A stretch of 64,000 nt of DNA from Nocardia sp. NBC_00416 (GTDB taxonomy: Bacteria > Actinomycetota > Actinomycetes > Mycobacteriales > Mycobacteriaceae): contig NZ_CP107932.1 of the NCBI RefSeq assembly GCF_036032445.1, positions 6,574,501 through 6,638,500 on the forward strand. Direction: 5' to 3'. Under the pieces are notes generated by a model that was not told the DNA's origin, did no database searches, and was given only the letters and a program-made list of their open reading frames with translations. The translations under genes and the position numbers were made by a program. Numbering within the stretch: position 1 is the stretch's first letter; each line of letters opens with the position of its first letter. This document shows positions 1 to 8,800 of the stretch, in pieces.

Positions 1-83
1 TGATCGAGTACGCCCTCATTCTCGTCGTCCCGGTGATCGCGTTCTGGATCATGGGGATCTACACGGCCATGCGAGGGATCTGA
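1..83 (+). CDS. eccD: EccD-like type VII secretion membrane protein, C-terminal end only (partial)
   Basis: Only the last 26 codons are inside the window, read from base 3 to the TGA at 81-83. They encode one hydrophobic helix (LILVVPVIAFWIMGIY) with a short tail. The TGA overlaps the ATG of the mycosin gene, so the two are translationally coupled. EccD is the multi-spanning channel component that precedes mycP and eccE in several ESX loci. The assignment rests mainly on this gene order; the fragment is too short for motif support. Confidence 0.6.
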   Translation, partial: IEYALILVVPVIAFWIMGIYTAMRGI

Positions 84-1441
84 TGGGTCTGGGCAGGGCC
101 GCTGCCGTCGTGCTGGCCGTGTTGGTGCTGGCCACCGGCGCCGGGTCGGCCGCCGCGATCGTTCCGCCGGAGGTGGTGGTCGGGGTGGCGCCACCGGACG
201 GTCCGCCGGGACCGGAGACGCCCACGAAACAGGAAAGCGGCTGTCTGTCGTCGGGTGTGCTGAAGGATACCGACGTCTCGCGGACGCCTCCGTCGGAGAT
301 CGCGTTGAACCTGTCCGACGCCCGGACGCTCAGCCGCGGCGTCGGTGTCACCGTCGCCGTGATCGATACCGGTGTGTCGCCGCATCCGCGGCTGCCGAAT
401 CTGTCCGGCGGCGGGGACTATGTCGCCGCGGGCGGAGACGGTCTCCAGGACTGCGACGCGCACGGCACTCTCATCGCCGGGATCATCGGCGGCGCGGCCG
501 ATCCCGCCGACGGTTTCGCCGGGGTGGCGCCGGACGCGCGGATAATCTCCATTCGTTACCGGTCCTCGGCGTTCCGCGTCGAACGCAGTTCCGGCGAGCA
601 ACGGGAACGGCTGTCGCTGGAAGTGCGGACCCTGGCGCGCGCCATCACACACGCCGCGAATCTGGGCGCCGGCATCATCGTGGTGCCGTTGCCGGTGTGC
701 CTGCCGGTGGAATCGGGTGTGGACCTCGGTGTGGTGGCCGAGGCGGTCGGTTACGCCGTGCATACGCGAGGCTCGTTGATCGTCGCCGGCGCGGGGAATA
801 CCGACAGCCCCGGCTGCGGCGCCCAGAATCCGGACTTCGATCCGGGCCGGCCGTCCGACCCGCGGAACTGGAAATACGTGCAGACCGCCTCGGTGCCCGG
901 TGTTTTCGGTGATTCGGTGCTGACCACCGGGTTCACGACCGCGTACGGCGGGGTCACCGATCAATCGCTGATGGGCCCCTGGGTGAGCGTGGCGGCGCCG
1001 GGCACCGGTATCGAATCGCTCGGCCCGGACACCACCGGGTTGATCAACGGCGTGGGGGCGCCGAACAAACTCGTTCCGGTGGGCGGCGCGTCGTTCGCCG
1101 CCGCCTATACCGCCGGGGTGGCGGCTCTGGTGCGCTCCCGGTACCCGAACGAGACACCCGCGCAGATCACGGCGCGGCTGACCGCGAGCGCGCACGCCCC
1201 CGCGCGCGGTATCGACAACACGGTCGGTGCGGGACTCATCGATCCGCTCGAGGCGCTGAGCTACCGAACCCCGCCCGAGCCCCCGGAAGGCCTGTTCCAG
1301 GCGGCGGGGCTCGAGTTGCCGGAACCGCCACGGCCGCCGGACGGCAAACCCGGTCTCACCGCGGCGATCGTGATAGTCGCGGCGGTGCTGGTCGGCGCGG
1401 GCGTGACCTATGGCGTGAACGCGCGCCGGAGGCAGCGGTGA
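83..1441 (+). CDS. mycP: Mycosin, type VII secretion-associated subtilisin-like serine protease
   Basis: A 452-residue membrane-anchored S8 protease of the ESX machinery. A signal-like hydrophobic segment spans residues 5-25. The catalytic triad is visible: Asp95 in VAVIDTGVSPHP, His127 in DAHGTLIAG and Ser337 in GGASFAAAYTAG, with the oxyanion Asn239 in AGAGNT. A single transmembrane helix (about 425-445) and a basic tail NARRRQR close the protein, as in mycosins. MycP stabilises the ESX membrane complex at the cell envelope and in some systems trims substrates. The start overlaps the eccD stop, and its stop overlaps the eccE GTG. The eccD-mycP-eccE order fits ESX-3-type and several other ESX loci, but not the minimal ESX-4, which lacks eccE. 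The exact ESX type cannot be decided from this end of the locus. Confidence 0.93.
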   Translation: MGLGRAAAVVLAVLVLATGAGSAAAIVPPEVVVGVAPPDGPPGPETPTKQESGCLSSGVLKDTDVSRTPPSEIALNLSDARTLSRGVGVTVAVIDTGVSPHPRLPNLSGGGDYVAAGGDGLQDCDAHGTLIAGIIGGAADPADGFAGVAPDARIISIRYRSSAFRVERSSGEQRERLSLEVRTLARAITHAANLGAGIIVVPLPVCLPVESGVDLGVVAEAVGYAVHTRGSLIVAGAGNTDSPGCGAQNPDFDPGRPSDPRNWKYVQTASVPGVFGDSVLTTGFTTAYGGVTDQSLMGPWVSVAAPGTGIESLGPDTTGLINGVGAPNKLVPVGGASFAAAYTAGVAALVRSRYPNETPAQITARLTASAHAPARGIDNTVGAGLIDPLEALSYRTPPEPPEGLFQAAGLELPEPPRPPDGKPGLTAAIVIVAAVLVGAGVTYGVNARRRQR

Positions 1442-3165
1442 CGATAACGGCGGAACGGGCGGTGCGCGCGCCGGACCGCCGGGTCGCCGGGGTGGAGCGC
1501 GGCCCGTTCGCGGTGATGGCGATCGGAGGCAGTGTGGTGATGGCCGGATTGTCCGCGTATCTACCGTTATGGGGCGCGGCCCTGATCGTCGCAGGTCTAC
1601 TACTGGCAGTGGTGGTGCGGATCGGGGGCCGCACGCCGGTGCGGTGGTTCCTGGACTGGTTCGATTTCCGGACCGGAAGGTCCGGACGCGCTGTCCTGCT
1701 CAACGAGCAGATCCCGATCCGCGATATCGACGTTCCGGCGGGTATCTGCGGTATCGCGCAGGAAGGCGATGTGCTGGTCGCCATGATCCAGCTCGCCCCG
1801 AATCTGGACCTGCCCACGGTGATCGCCGAACAGACCATCTACACCGAGGACACCGTCTCGGTCGAGAGTCTGCTGCCGATGCTCGACCAGTACGGCATCG
1901 GTGTCGATATCGATATCGTCACCACCGGCCAGCGGGTCAGGTCGGCCGGCAGCTACAGCATGCTCTACGACCAGTTGATCGGGTCGCATCCGGTCGTCGG
2001 CAACCGGCTGACCTGGTTGGTGCTGCGACTGGACCAGGAACGCAACCTGAAGGTGCTGGCCCGGCGCGGACCGTGCGCGGTGGTCGGGCCGCGGACGCTG
2101 GCCACCGCGGCGCACCGGATCGCCGGTCGCCTGCGCGAGCGCGGTGTGGCCGCGCATCCGCTGCCGGGCGCTGCCCTGCTGGACGCCACCCGGTTGCTGC
2201 ACGCGGGCGCCGAACTCAGTGATCTGACCGAGCGGTGGGATCGTCTGAAGACCTCGGTGCCCGGCCGTTTCGTCACGAGTTTCGGCATCGACTGGTCACA
2301 GCTCGACGATGCGGGGCTCGACGACTGCTGGACTTGGAACAGCGGCCGCACGACGATGGTGGTCAGTCTGTCCGGCGCCGACGGTCCCCGGGCGCTGGTG
2401 CGTTATATCGGTCCGGCGATGACCGAGGCGCTGCCGGACTATCTGCGTCGGCTGCCCGGGCGTCAGTCGCTGGCGCTGCGGGCCAGCCTGCCCACCGGGA
2501 TCTCCCTGCGGGCGCTGACGCGCGATGAGCGAACCGTGGACGAAGCACCTGCCGAGCTGAGCGCCGGGCTATCGGTCGCGATCGGCCCCAACGGGCAGAT
2601 CCTGGGCGCGATCAGCGGGCAGACCCGCCATCAGCTCGCGCTGCCCCTCTTCGATCCCGCCCCCTACAATCCGCGTCGGCGGACCGTGGATGTGCACGCG
2701 ATGCTGCCTGTTGCTCAGCAGCTGGTGCTGCGCGCCACTGTCGTCGGCGCGGATATCGAGGTGCACACCAATCGTCCGCAGCGCTGGCAGCATCTGGTCA
2801 GCGCGGTCGGTGACGCCCAGTCGTTGCGGTTGGCGAACACCGACGATCCGGAACCGGGGGCCCGGGCGACCATCACGGTTTTCGACCAGCTGCCCCCGCA
2901 GGCGTCGTCGGCGCCGACGACGGTGTCCATCAGCGATCCGGGCAGTCCGCGCCGCGGTTCGGTGGATCTGGCGATCGAGCAGGTCGGCGATTCACAGCTG
3001 GATGTGCGGATTCCGATGCGCACCGTGCGGGTGAACCTGGTCGAACCGCGCGGCGAGACGCGCTATCTCGACCACAGCGAACGCCCCCCGACGGTGTCCC
3101 CGCCGCCGGGTAATTCCGAGCGCACCGTTCCGGTGACACGACCACATGGATATCCCACCCGTTGA
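1438..3165 (+). CDS. eccE: Type VII secretion protein EccE
   Basis: A 575-residue protein starting at a GTG that overlaps the mycP stop by 4 bases. Two adjacent hydrophobic helices at about residues 22-65 (AVMAIGGSVVMAGL, then ALIVAGLLLAVVV) are followed by a long soluble domain, the EccE architecture. EccE sits at the periphery of the hexameric ESX membrane complex. The C-terminus is Pro- and Arg-rich and disordered-looking. Its TGA overlaps the TTG at 3162, so the following HTH gene may be coupled. The call rests on size, topology and the conserved position after mycP. Confidence 0.88.
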   Translation: MTITAERAVRAPDRRVAGVERGPFAVMAIGGSVVMAGLSAYLPLWGAALIVAGLLLAVVVRIGGRTPVRWFLDWFDFRTGRSGRAVLLNEQIPIRDIDVPAGICGIAQEGDVLVAMIQLAPNLDLPTVIAEQTIYTEDTVSVESLLPMLDQYGIGVDIDIVTTGQRVRSAGSYSMLYDQLIGSHPVVGNRLTWLVLRLDQERNLKVLARRGPCAVVGPRTLATAAHRIAGRLRERGVAAHPLPGAALLDATRLLHAGAELSDLTERWDRLKTSVPGRFVTSFGIDWSQLDDAGLDDCWTWNSGRTTMVVSLSGADGPRALVRYIGPAMTEALPDYLRRLPGRQSLALRASLPTGISLRALTRDERTVDEAPAELSAGLSVAIGPNGQILGAISGQTRHQLALPLFDPAPYNPRRRTVDVHAMLPVAQQLVLRATVVGADIEVHTNRPQRWQHLVSAVGDAQSLRLANTDDPEPGARATITVFDQLPPQASSAPTTVSISDPGSPRRGSVDLAIEQVGDSQLDVRIPMRTVRVNLVEPRGETRYLDHSERPPTVSPPPGNSERTVPVTRPHGYPTR

Positions 3166-3188
3166 CTAGGGCAGAACAGGTAATCTCG

Positions 3189-3536
3189 ATGACCGTGGTA
3201 GCGGATCCCGAACCGGACAGTGGAAGATTCGACAACCCGGACAGCGCGCAGGAGCAGACACCGCGGCAGGCCGCCGCGTCGATATTCTCCAGCCGGCTCT
3301 CGGAGCTCATCGCCGAATCGGTGGTGTCCACCGAGGACGGCTCGACTAGAGGTCTGACGTTGTATTCGCTGGCCCAGCACCTGGAGCTCGCGTATCCCGA
3401 TGTTCCGGTGTCGCAGTCGGGTCTGTATCGGCTCATTCACGGTGATGCCATTCCGCGGCTGGATCTGATCATCGCGCTGGCGCGGGTGTTCGATGTGCCG
3501 CCGGAGTACTTCGTGACGGCCGAGAAGACGCGCTGA
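3189..3536 (+). CDS. EspR/XRE-like helix-turn-helix regulator at the ESX locus
   Basis: A 115-residue protein from the ATG at 3189. A TTG at 3162, overlapping the eccE stop, would add nine residues, but the purine-rich stretch just before 3189 fits the ATG better. The C-terminal half carries a helix-turn-helix (LYSLAQHLELAYPDVPVSQSG, then LYRLIHGDAIPRLDLIIALARVF) and the segment DVPPEYF, which is typical of the EspR/XRE regulators linked to type VII secretion. It probably controls the ESX locus or its substrates. It is the last gene of the apparent eccD-mycP-eccE run. Binding sites cannot be predicted from this sequence. Confidence 0.7.
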   Translation: MTVVADPEPDSGRFDNPDSAQEQTPRQAAASIFSSRLSELIAESVVSTEDGSTRGLTLYSLAQHLELAYPDVPVSQSGLYRLIHGDAIPRLDLIIALARVFDVPPEYFVTAEKTR

Positions 3537-3644
3537 TCCCGACCGTCGACGGGCCCGGGCTACCGGCCCGGGGCGCTGGGCGACACTCCCACTGGTGGGA
3601 ATGATGGAGCGGTCGGACTGCCGGTAACCGATACCATTTCGGCT

Positions 3645-4763
3645 ATGCCCGATGCGGATTCCGGAGACGTATTTCTCCGCAATCGAGGTGCGATTCTGGA
3701 TGCCCTGCTGGCAGATCCGGCTTTCGGGCTCAACACGGAGTCTTCCGGCACAGCCCTCGCGCCCGAGCCCGAACCGGCCTCCGGTCCGGGCGGGCCGGAG
3801 GCCGCGTTCGACGAATCGTTACTCTCCGCGGCCCCCTATGAACGCGACCTCTCGGCCGACGTGCCGGAGCCGGTCGGAGTGGGTTCGGTCGCGGGCGGGC
3901 CGGATTCCGTTCCCGCGGTGTCGCGGCCGCGTCGTTCCACCGCCGGACCTTCGGCGAGTGAACGGATCAATGCTCTGCTCAGCGGGCAGGCGCCCGATAC
4001 CCAGTCCTCGTCGTACGCCAATGAGAACGCCGAACGCGTCGCCGATCGACTGAACTCCACCGCCGCTCCCGAGGCCGAGCCGCCGCCCGCGACCGCGCCC
4101 GACCCGAACCGTGCCGAGCGGCAGTCGCCACAGGAGATCGCCCGCGAGGTAGCCGACCAGCTGCGCAAACCGCGCGTCGCGCTGGCCGTCGCCGCCGTGG
4201 TCGCGTTGCTGATCGTGGTCCTGCTGGTGGTGACCGGCGGCAAGGACGATTCGGAAACCCAACCGCTGGCGATCACGCCGGCTCCGACTCAACCGGCGCC
4301 GCAGACCACCGAACAGGCCGCCAGCGGCACCATCCAACCTGAATCGGCCGAGGCGAAATGTCCCGCCGGGGGGACCGACGGCATGGACGCGTTCTCCGGG
4401 GAACCGGATAAAGCCTGGTCCTGTCCGCGCGCCTACAAAATCGACGGCCAGGTACTGCGAATCGACCTGGGCAAGGAGTACAAGATCGATTCGATCGCGA
4501 TCGTGCCGGGCTGGGACCATGTGGGCACCGACGGCGCCGATCAATGGATGAAATACCGTACGGTGAACCGCGTCTCGTACCAGTTGAACGATGACGACAA
4601 GACCACCTACACCCAGGAGACGTTGGACCAGCGGTCCATGGTGGTCACTCAGATCGACCCGCCGATCAAGGCGTCGGAGATCGTGCTGACGGTACTGAAA
4701 TCCAGCGGTGACAACTCCAACAACAGTGTGGCCATCTCTTCCATCGTGATAACCGGGCAGTGA
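3645..4763 (+). CDS. Single-pass membrane protein with a discoidin/glycan-binding-like extracellular domain
   Basis: A 372-residue protein. Residues 1-175 are Pro/Ala/Glu-rich and probably cytoplasmic; 177-198 is a strong transmembrane helix (ALAVAAVVALLIVVLLVV); about 235-372 is a beta-rich domain beginning CPAGGTDGMDAFSG and containing LRIDLGKEYKIDSIAIVPGW. That domain resembles the NADase-type/discoidin (F5/8 C-like) glycan-binding module common in actinobacteria. Two Cys in it may form a disulfide. No Shine-Dalgarno is visible, and a TACCAT hexamer ends 7 bases before the ATG, so the mRNA could be leaderless. A cell-envelope role is inferred; no specific function is known. Confidence 0.65.
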   Translation: MPDADSGDVFLRNRGAILDALLADPAFGLNTESSGTALAPEPEPASGPGGPEAAFDESLLSAAPYERDLSADVPEPVGVGSVAGGPDSVPAVSRPRRSTAGPSASERINALLSGQAPDTQSSSYANENAERVADRLNSTAAPEAEPPPATAPDPNRAERQSPQEIAREVADQLRKPRVALAVAAVVALLIVVLLVVTGGKDDSETQPLAITPAPTQPAPQTTEQAASGTIQPESAEAKCPAGGTDGMDAFSGEPDKAWSCPRAYKIDGQVLRIDLGKEYKIDSIAIVPGWDHVGTDGADQWMKYRTVNRVSYQLNDDDKTTYTQETLDQRSMVVTQIDPPIKASEIVLTVLKSSGDNSNNSVAISSIVITGQ

Positions 4764-4790
4764 GGCCTGCATGAAGCTCGGGGTGCGCGG

Positions 4791-5681
4791 ATGACGGTGC
4801 GGTGCCAGTACTGCGGACACTCGGCGGCCCCGGGAGCCGCGGCATGCGCGAATTGTGGTGGACCGCTGCCGCATACCGCGATGCCGCCCTCGGGTGCGTC
4901 GGTGGCGCCCGGACATCCGCACGGCGGCCCCGGTTCGCACGGCGGGCTGAGCGCGCATGTGGCCGAGATCAGCGGTGTGGCCGGCGCGCTGGGCGTCCGG
5001 CCGGGTTCGCACGAGCAACATCTGTACGGTGCGGCCGGCCCGGCGCATCCGGCTGCTGGTGACCAAGGGCAGGTCGATCATCAGCACCGGCACGGGGGAA
5101 TCCTCGGTTCCCTGCGTTCCCGGTGGGTCGGCGAAGCGGAAGCCGTCGTCCAGAAGCATCATCCGAAATGGCAGTGGCGCGCGGCCAGCGGTGTCGCGGT
5201 CGCGGTACTGCTGGTCTTGGCTTTCCTGATGGTCAAATCGTGTGCGTTGACGGCCCCGCAACTGACCGGACCGGCCGGGCTCGCCGGGCCGGGGGGACCG
5301 GTCGCGGCCGGCGACCCCGTCTCCGCGTTGCCGGGTCCATTGCAGTCCGCTTCCTGCCGCCCGCACGCCGAGACCGACGGTGTGCGCAGCTGTGTGCTCG
5401 ACGTCGGCAGTCCGCTGCTGATGGGTGATATCACCGATGGTCGCCCGCTGGCGTTCCAGGTGCAGACCGCGCCGTCCGGTGTGCTGGCCCAGGCTGTCGC
5501 GCAGTGGCGTTCGGCGGGGAGCAGTGTGGTGGCCGACGGGGATGTGTTCGCCGCGATCAGTGCCTCCTCCGCGGTCTGGTTCGCCGATACGCGATCAGGT
5601 CTGCGAATCGATACCGGGGCGTTCGCCGACAGTGCGGGAGCCCGCACCTTCTTGGTGCGATCCGGGCTGTTGCAGCCGTAA
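4791..5681 (+). CDS. Zinc-ribbon single-pass membrane protein of unknown function
   Basis: A 296-residue protein. The N-terminus is a zinc ribbon (CQYCGHSAAPGAAACANCGG, two CxxC pairs). A Gly/His-rich linker follows with many His residues (GHPHGGPGSHGG). A transmembrane helix lies at about 130-148 (VAVAVLLVLAFLMV), then an extracellular domain of about 145 residues with two Cys. It follows the glycan-binding-like membrane protein by 27 bases on the same strand, so the two are probably co-transcribed. I do not recognise the C-terminal domain. The zinc ribbon plus single helix suggests a cytoplasmic sensor or scaffold joined to an envelope domain, but this is inference. Confidence 0.6.
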   Translation: MTVRCQYCGHSAAPGAAACANCGGPLPHTAMPPSGASVAPGHPHGGPGSHGGLSAHVAEISGVAGALGVRPGSHEQHLYGAAGPAHPAAGDQGQVDHQHRHGGILGSLRSRWVGEAEAVVQKHHPKWQWRAASGVAVAVLLVLAFLMVKSCALTAPQLTGPAGLAGPGGPVAAGDPVSALPGPLQSASCRPHAETDGVRSCVLDVGSPLLMGDITDGRPLAFQVQTAPSGVLAQAVAQWRSAGSSVVADGDVFAAISASSAVWFADTRSGLRIDTGAFADSAGARTFLVRSGLLQP

Positions 5682-5761
5682 CGCCGAGCCCCCCGAAGCC
5701 GATTCTCCCGCGAACACGTCGACCCTGCGCTTTCTTCCCGAGGGTCACCGCCCGGTGATTG

Positions 5762-5777
5762 GTTACACATACGTAAC
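5762..5777. promoter_or_regulatory. GlnR-type (or MtrA-type) binding site upstream of the glutamate dehydrogenase gene
   Basis: GTTAC-ACATAC-GTAAC is a perfect 5-6-5 palindrome. It matches the GTnAC-N6-GnAAC pattern known for GlnR, the global nitrogen regulator of actinobacteria; MtrA boxes in Streptomyces have a similar shape. It ends 84 bases before the GTG start. A TAGAGT -10-like hexamer at 5808-5813 would put the box near -50, an activator-compatible position. Which regulator binds is inference. Confidence 0.6.
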
Positions 5778-5778
5778 G

Positions 5779-5797
5779 TACCGCTATACAACGGCAC
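5779..5797. promoter_or_regulatory. Inverted-repeat operator candidate, copy 1 of 3 (glutamate dehydrogenase)
   Basis: TACCGCTATACAACGGCAC contains the imperfect inverted repeat CCGCT-N4-AACGG and directly follows the GlnR-type palindrome. Its reverse complement differs at two positions from the site in the asparagine permease promoter (10572-10590). TATACA at 5785-5790 could serve as a -35 with 17 bases to TAGAGT at 5808-5813. The cognate regulator is unknown. Confidence 0.5.
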
Positions 5798-5861
5798 ATT
5801 AAACGCGTAGAGTGCCCTGGTAGAGAAAAATCGAAACCGAAGCGGAAAGGCGCGGATTACG

Positions 5862-8800
5862 GTGACGACATTGCAGGACACAGTTTCGCCGATGCGATTC
5901 CGGATTGATCCGGACGAACTGGGGTCGGCGCGTTTCCGTACCGCGCTGTACCGCACAGCGGATGCCCCGCCGGGGGAGTGGCGATTCACGCTCTACGCCG
6001 CCGGCGAGGGCGTTTCGCTGAGCCGGGTGCTGCCGGTGTTGCACAGCCTCGGTGTGGAGGTCGTGGACGAGCGGCCCTACCAGCTCGATTCCGAAAACGA
6101 GCAATCCGACTGGATCTATGATTTCCGGTTACGGGTGGTGTCAGCGGTTTTACGCACTCAGTTGGACCCCGAGTTAGAGGCCGATCTAGCTCAGCCCGAG
6201 AGTCCCGGTGCTCAGGGAATCGCACAGAGATTCACGGCGGCGTTCGAAGCCATGTGGTTCGGGCATGCCGACGTCGATACACTCAACGAATTGATTCTGC
6301 GGGCCGGTCTGCACTGGCGGCAGGTCGTGGTGTTGCGGGCGTACGCGAAATATCTGAAGCAGGCCGGATTCTCCTACGGCGCCGCGGGAACAACCCGTGT
6401 GCTGCTGGCCAATCCGGATATGTCGCGTGGATTCGTGCGGCTGTTCGAGGCGTACTTCGATCCCGATGGCAGCGCCGATTCGGCCGCGGGAATCGCTGAA
6501 TGGCTGGAAGCCGAAATCGATGCCGTGGTCAGCCTGGACACCGACCGGGTGCTGCGCGCGGTGCTCAACATGGTCACCGCGACCCTGCGCACGAATTACT
6601 TCCGTCGCGATGCCGAGGGCGAACCGTCCGCGCACCTTTCGCTGAAATTCGATCCGCAGTCGATCACATTGCTGCCGCAGCCGCGGCCGAAGTACGAGAT
6701 CTTCGTGTATTCGCCGCGGGTGGAGGGTGTTCATCTGCGGTTCGGTGCGGTGGCGCGGGGTGGTTTGCGCTGGTCGGATCGGTTGGAGGATTTCCGGACC
6801 GAGATTCTGGGTCTGGTGAAGGCGCAGGCGGTGAAGAATGCGGTGATCGTGCCGGTGGGTGCGAAGGGTGGTTTCGTGGTGAAGCGCCCGCCGGCCGCCA
6901 CCGGCGACGCCGCCGCCGACCGTCAGGCCCTGTTCAACGAGGGCGTGGCGTGCTATCGGACCTTCATCTCCGGCCTGCTCGATCTGACCGATAACGTCGA
7001 GCACGGCACCGGCACCGTCTTGCCGCCGGACCGGGTGGTGCGGCGTGACGGTGATGACACGTATCTGGTGGTGGCGGCGGATAAGGGTACGGCGACTTTT
7101 TCCGATATCGCGAATGATGTTGCGGGTCGGTATGGGTTCTGGTTGGGGGATGCGTTCGCGTCGGGTGGTTCGGCGGGTTATGACCACAAGGCGATGGGGA
7201 TTACTGCGCGGGGGGCGTGGGAGAGTGTGAAGCGGCATTTCGCGGAGATGGGTGTGGATACTCAGTCGCAGGATTTTTCTGTGGTGGGTGTGGGGGATAT
7301 GAGTGGGGATGTTTTCGGTAACGGGATGTTGTTGTCGGAGCATATTCGTTTGGTGGCGGCGTTCGATCATCGTCATATTTTCTTGGATCCGGATCCGGAT
7401 GCGGGGTCGTCGTTCGGTGAGCGTGAGCGGTTGTTCGGTTTGGCTCGGTCGAGTTGGGCGGATTATGATCGTTCGTTGATCAGTGCTGGCGGCGGAGTGT
7501 TCGACCGCACCGCCAAGGCCATTCCGGTGAGCCCGGAAGTCCGTGCGGCACTGAAACTTCCGCAATCCATCACCCGGCTTTCCCCGCCGGAGATGATCCG
7601 CGCGATCCTCGAGGCCCCGGTCGATCTGCTGTGGAACGGCGGTATCGGCACCTATATCAAGGCGAGTTCGGAAACGAACGCCGATGTGGGCGACAAATCC
7701 AACGACGCGGTTCGAGTGAATGCGGACCGGTTGCGGGTGAAGGTGATCGGCGAGGGCGGTAATCTCGGTGCCACCGCTTTGGGCCGGATCGAATTCAGCC
7801 GTAACGGTGGGAAGATGAACACCGACGCGCTGGACAATTCGGCCGGGGTGGACTGCTCCGATCACGAGGTGAACATCAAAGTTCTGCTCGACGGTGTGGT
7901 GTCGGCGGGGGAGCTCGAGCTCGCCGATCGCAATCCACTGCTCGCCGAAATGACCGACGAGGTCGCCGAACTGGTTCTGCGTGACAATATTTCGCAGAAT
8001 TTCCGGATCGGTCTGTCCCGCGCCGGCGCAGGCCGGCGCGGACCGGTGCACCGGCGGCTGCTCACCGAACTGGAAACCCGGCGTGGGGTGGATCGCACGT
8101 TGGAGGCGCTGCCCACGGACGCGGAGATGGAGCGGCGGATCTCCATCGGCGCCGGCCTCACCTCCCCGGAGTTGGCGACGCTCATCGCCCACGTGAAGCT
8201 CGCGCTCAAGGCCGATCTGCTCGCCGGAGACCTGCCCGACAGCCCCACGTTCGCCGCGGTACTGCCGGACTACTTTCCGACTCCGCTGCGGGAGCGCTTC
8301 GCCGGCGCCATCACCCGGCATCCGCTGCGCCGCGAGATCGTGGCCACCGTGGTGATCAACGAGATGGTCGATTTCGGCGGCGCGAATTTCGCTTTCCGGT
8401 TGTCCGAGGAGATCGGCGCCACCACCGATGACGCGGTGCGCGCTTTCACCGCCGCGGTGGACATCTTCGGTCTGCGTGAGCTCTGGCAGCGCATCCGGAC
8501 GACGGATATGCCCACCTCGGTGCGTGACCAGCTCGAGATGGAGAGCAACCGCATGCTGGAACGCGCCGCGCGGTGGCTGCTGCTGAACCGGCCACAGCCG
8601 ATCGCCATCGGCGCGGACATCACCCGTTATCGCGACGGTGTGCGCGCCTTGGCCGACCGGGTTCCCGGCTGGCTGCCGAAGCCGCTCGCCGAACGTGTCG
8701 CGGCGCATGCGACGGAGGCGACCGAACACGGTGCACCGGCCGATCTGGCCGCCGAGGTCTACCGGCTGATCCACCTGTTCCCGCTGCTGGATGTGCTGGA

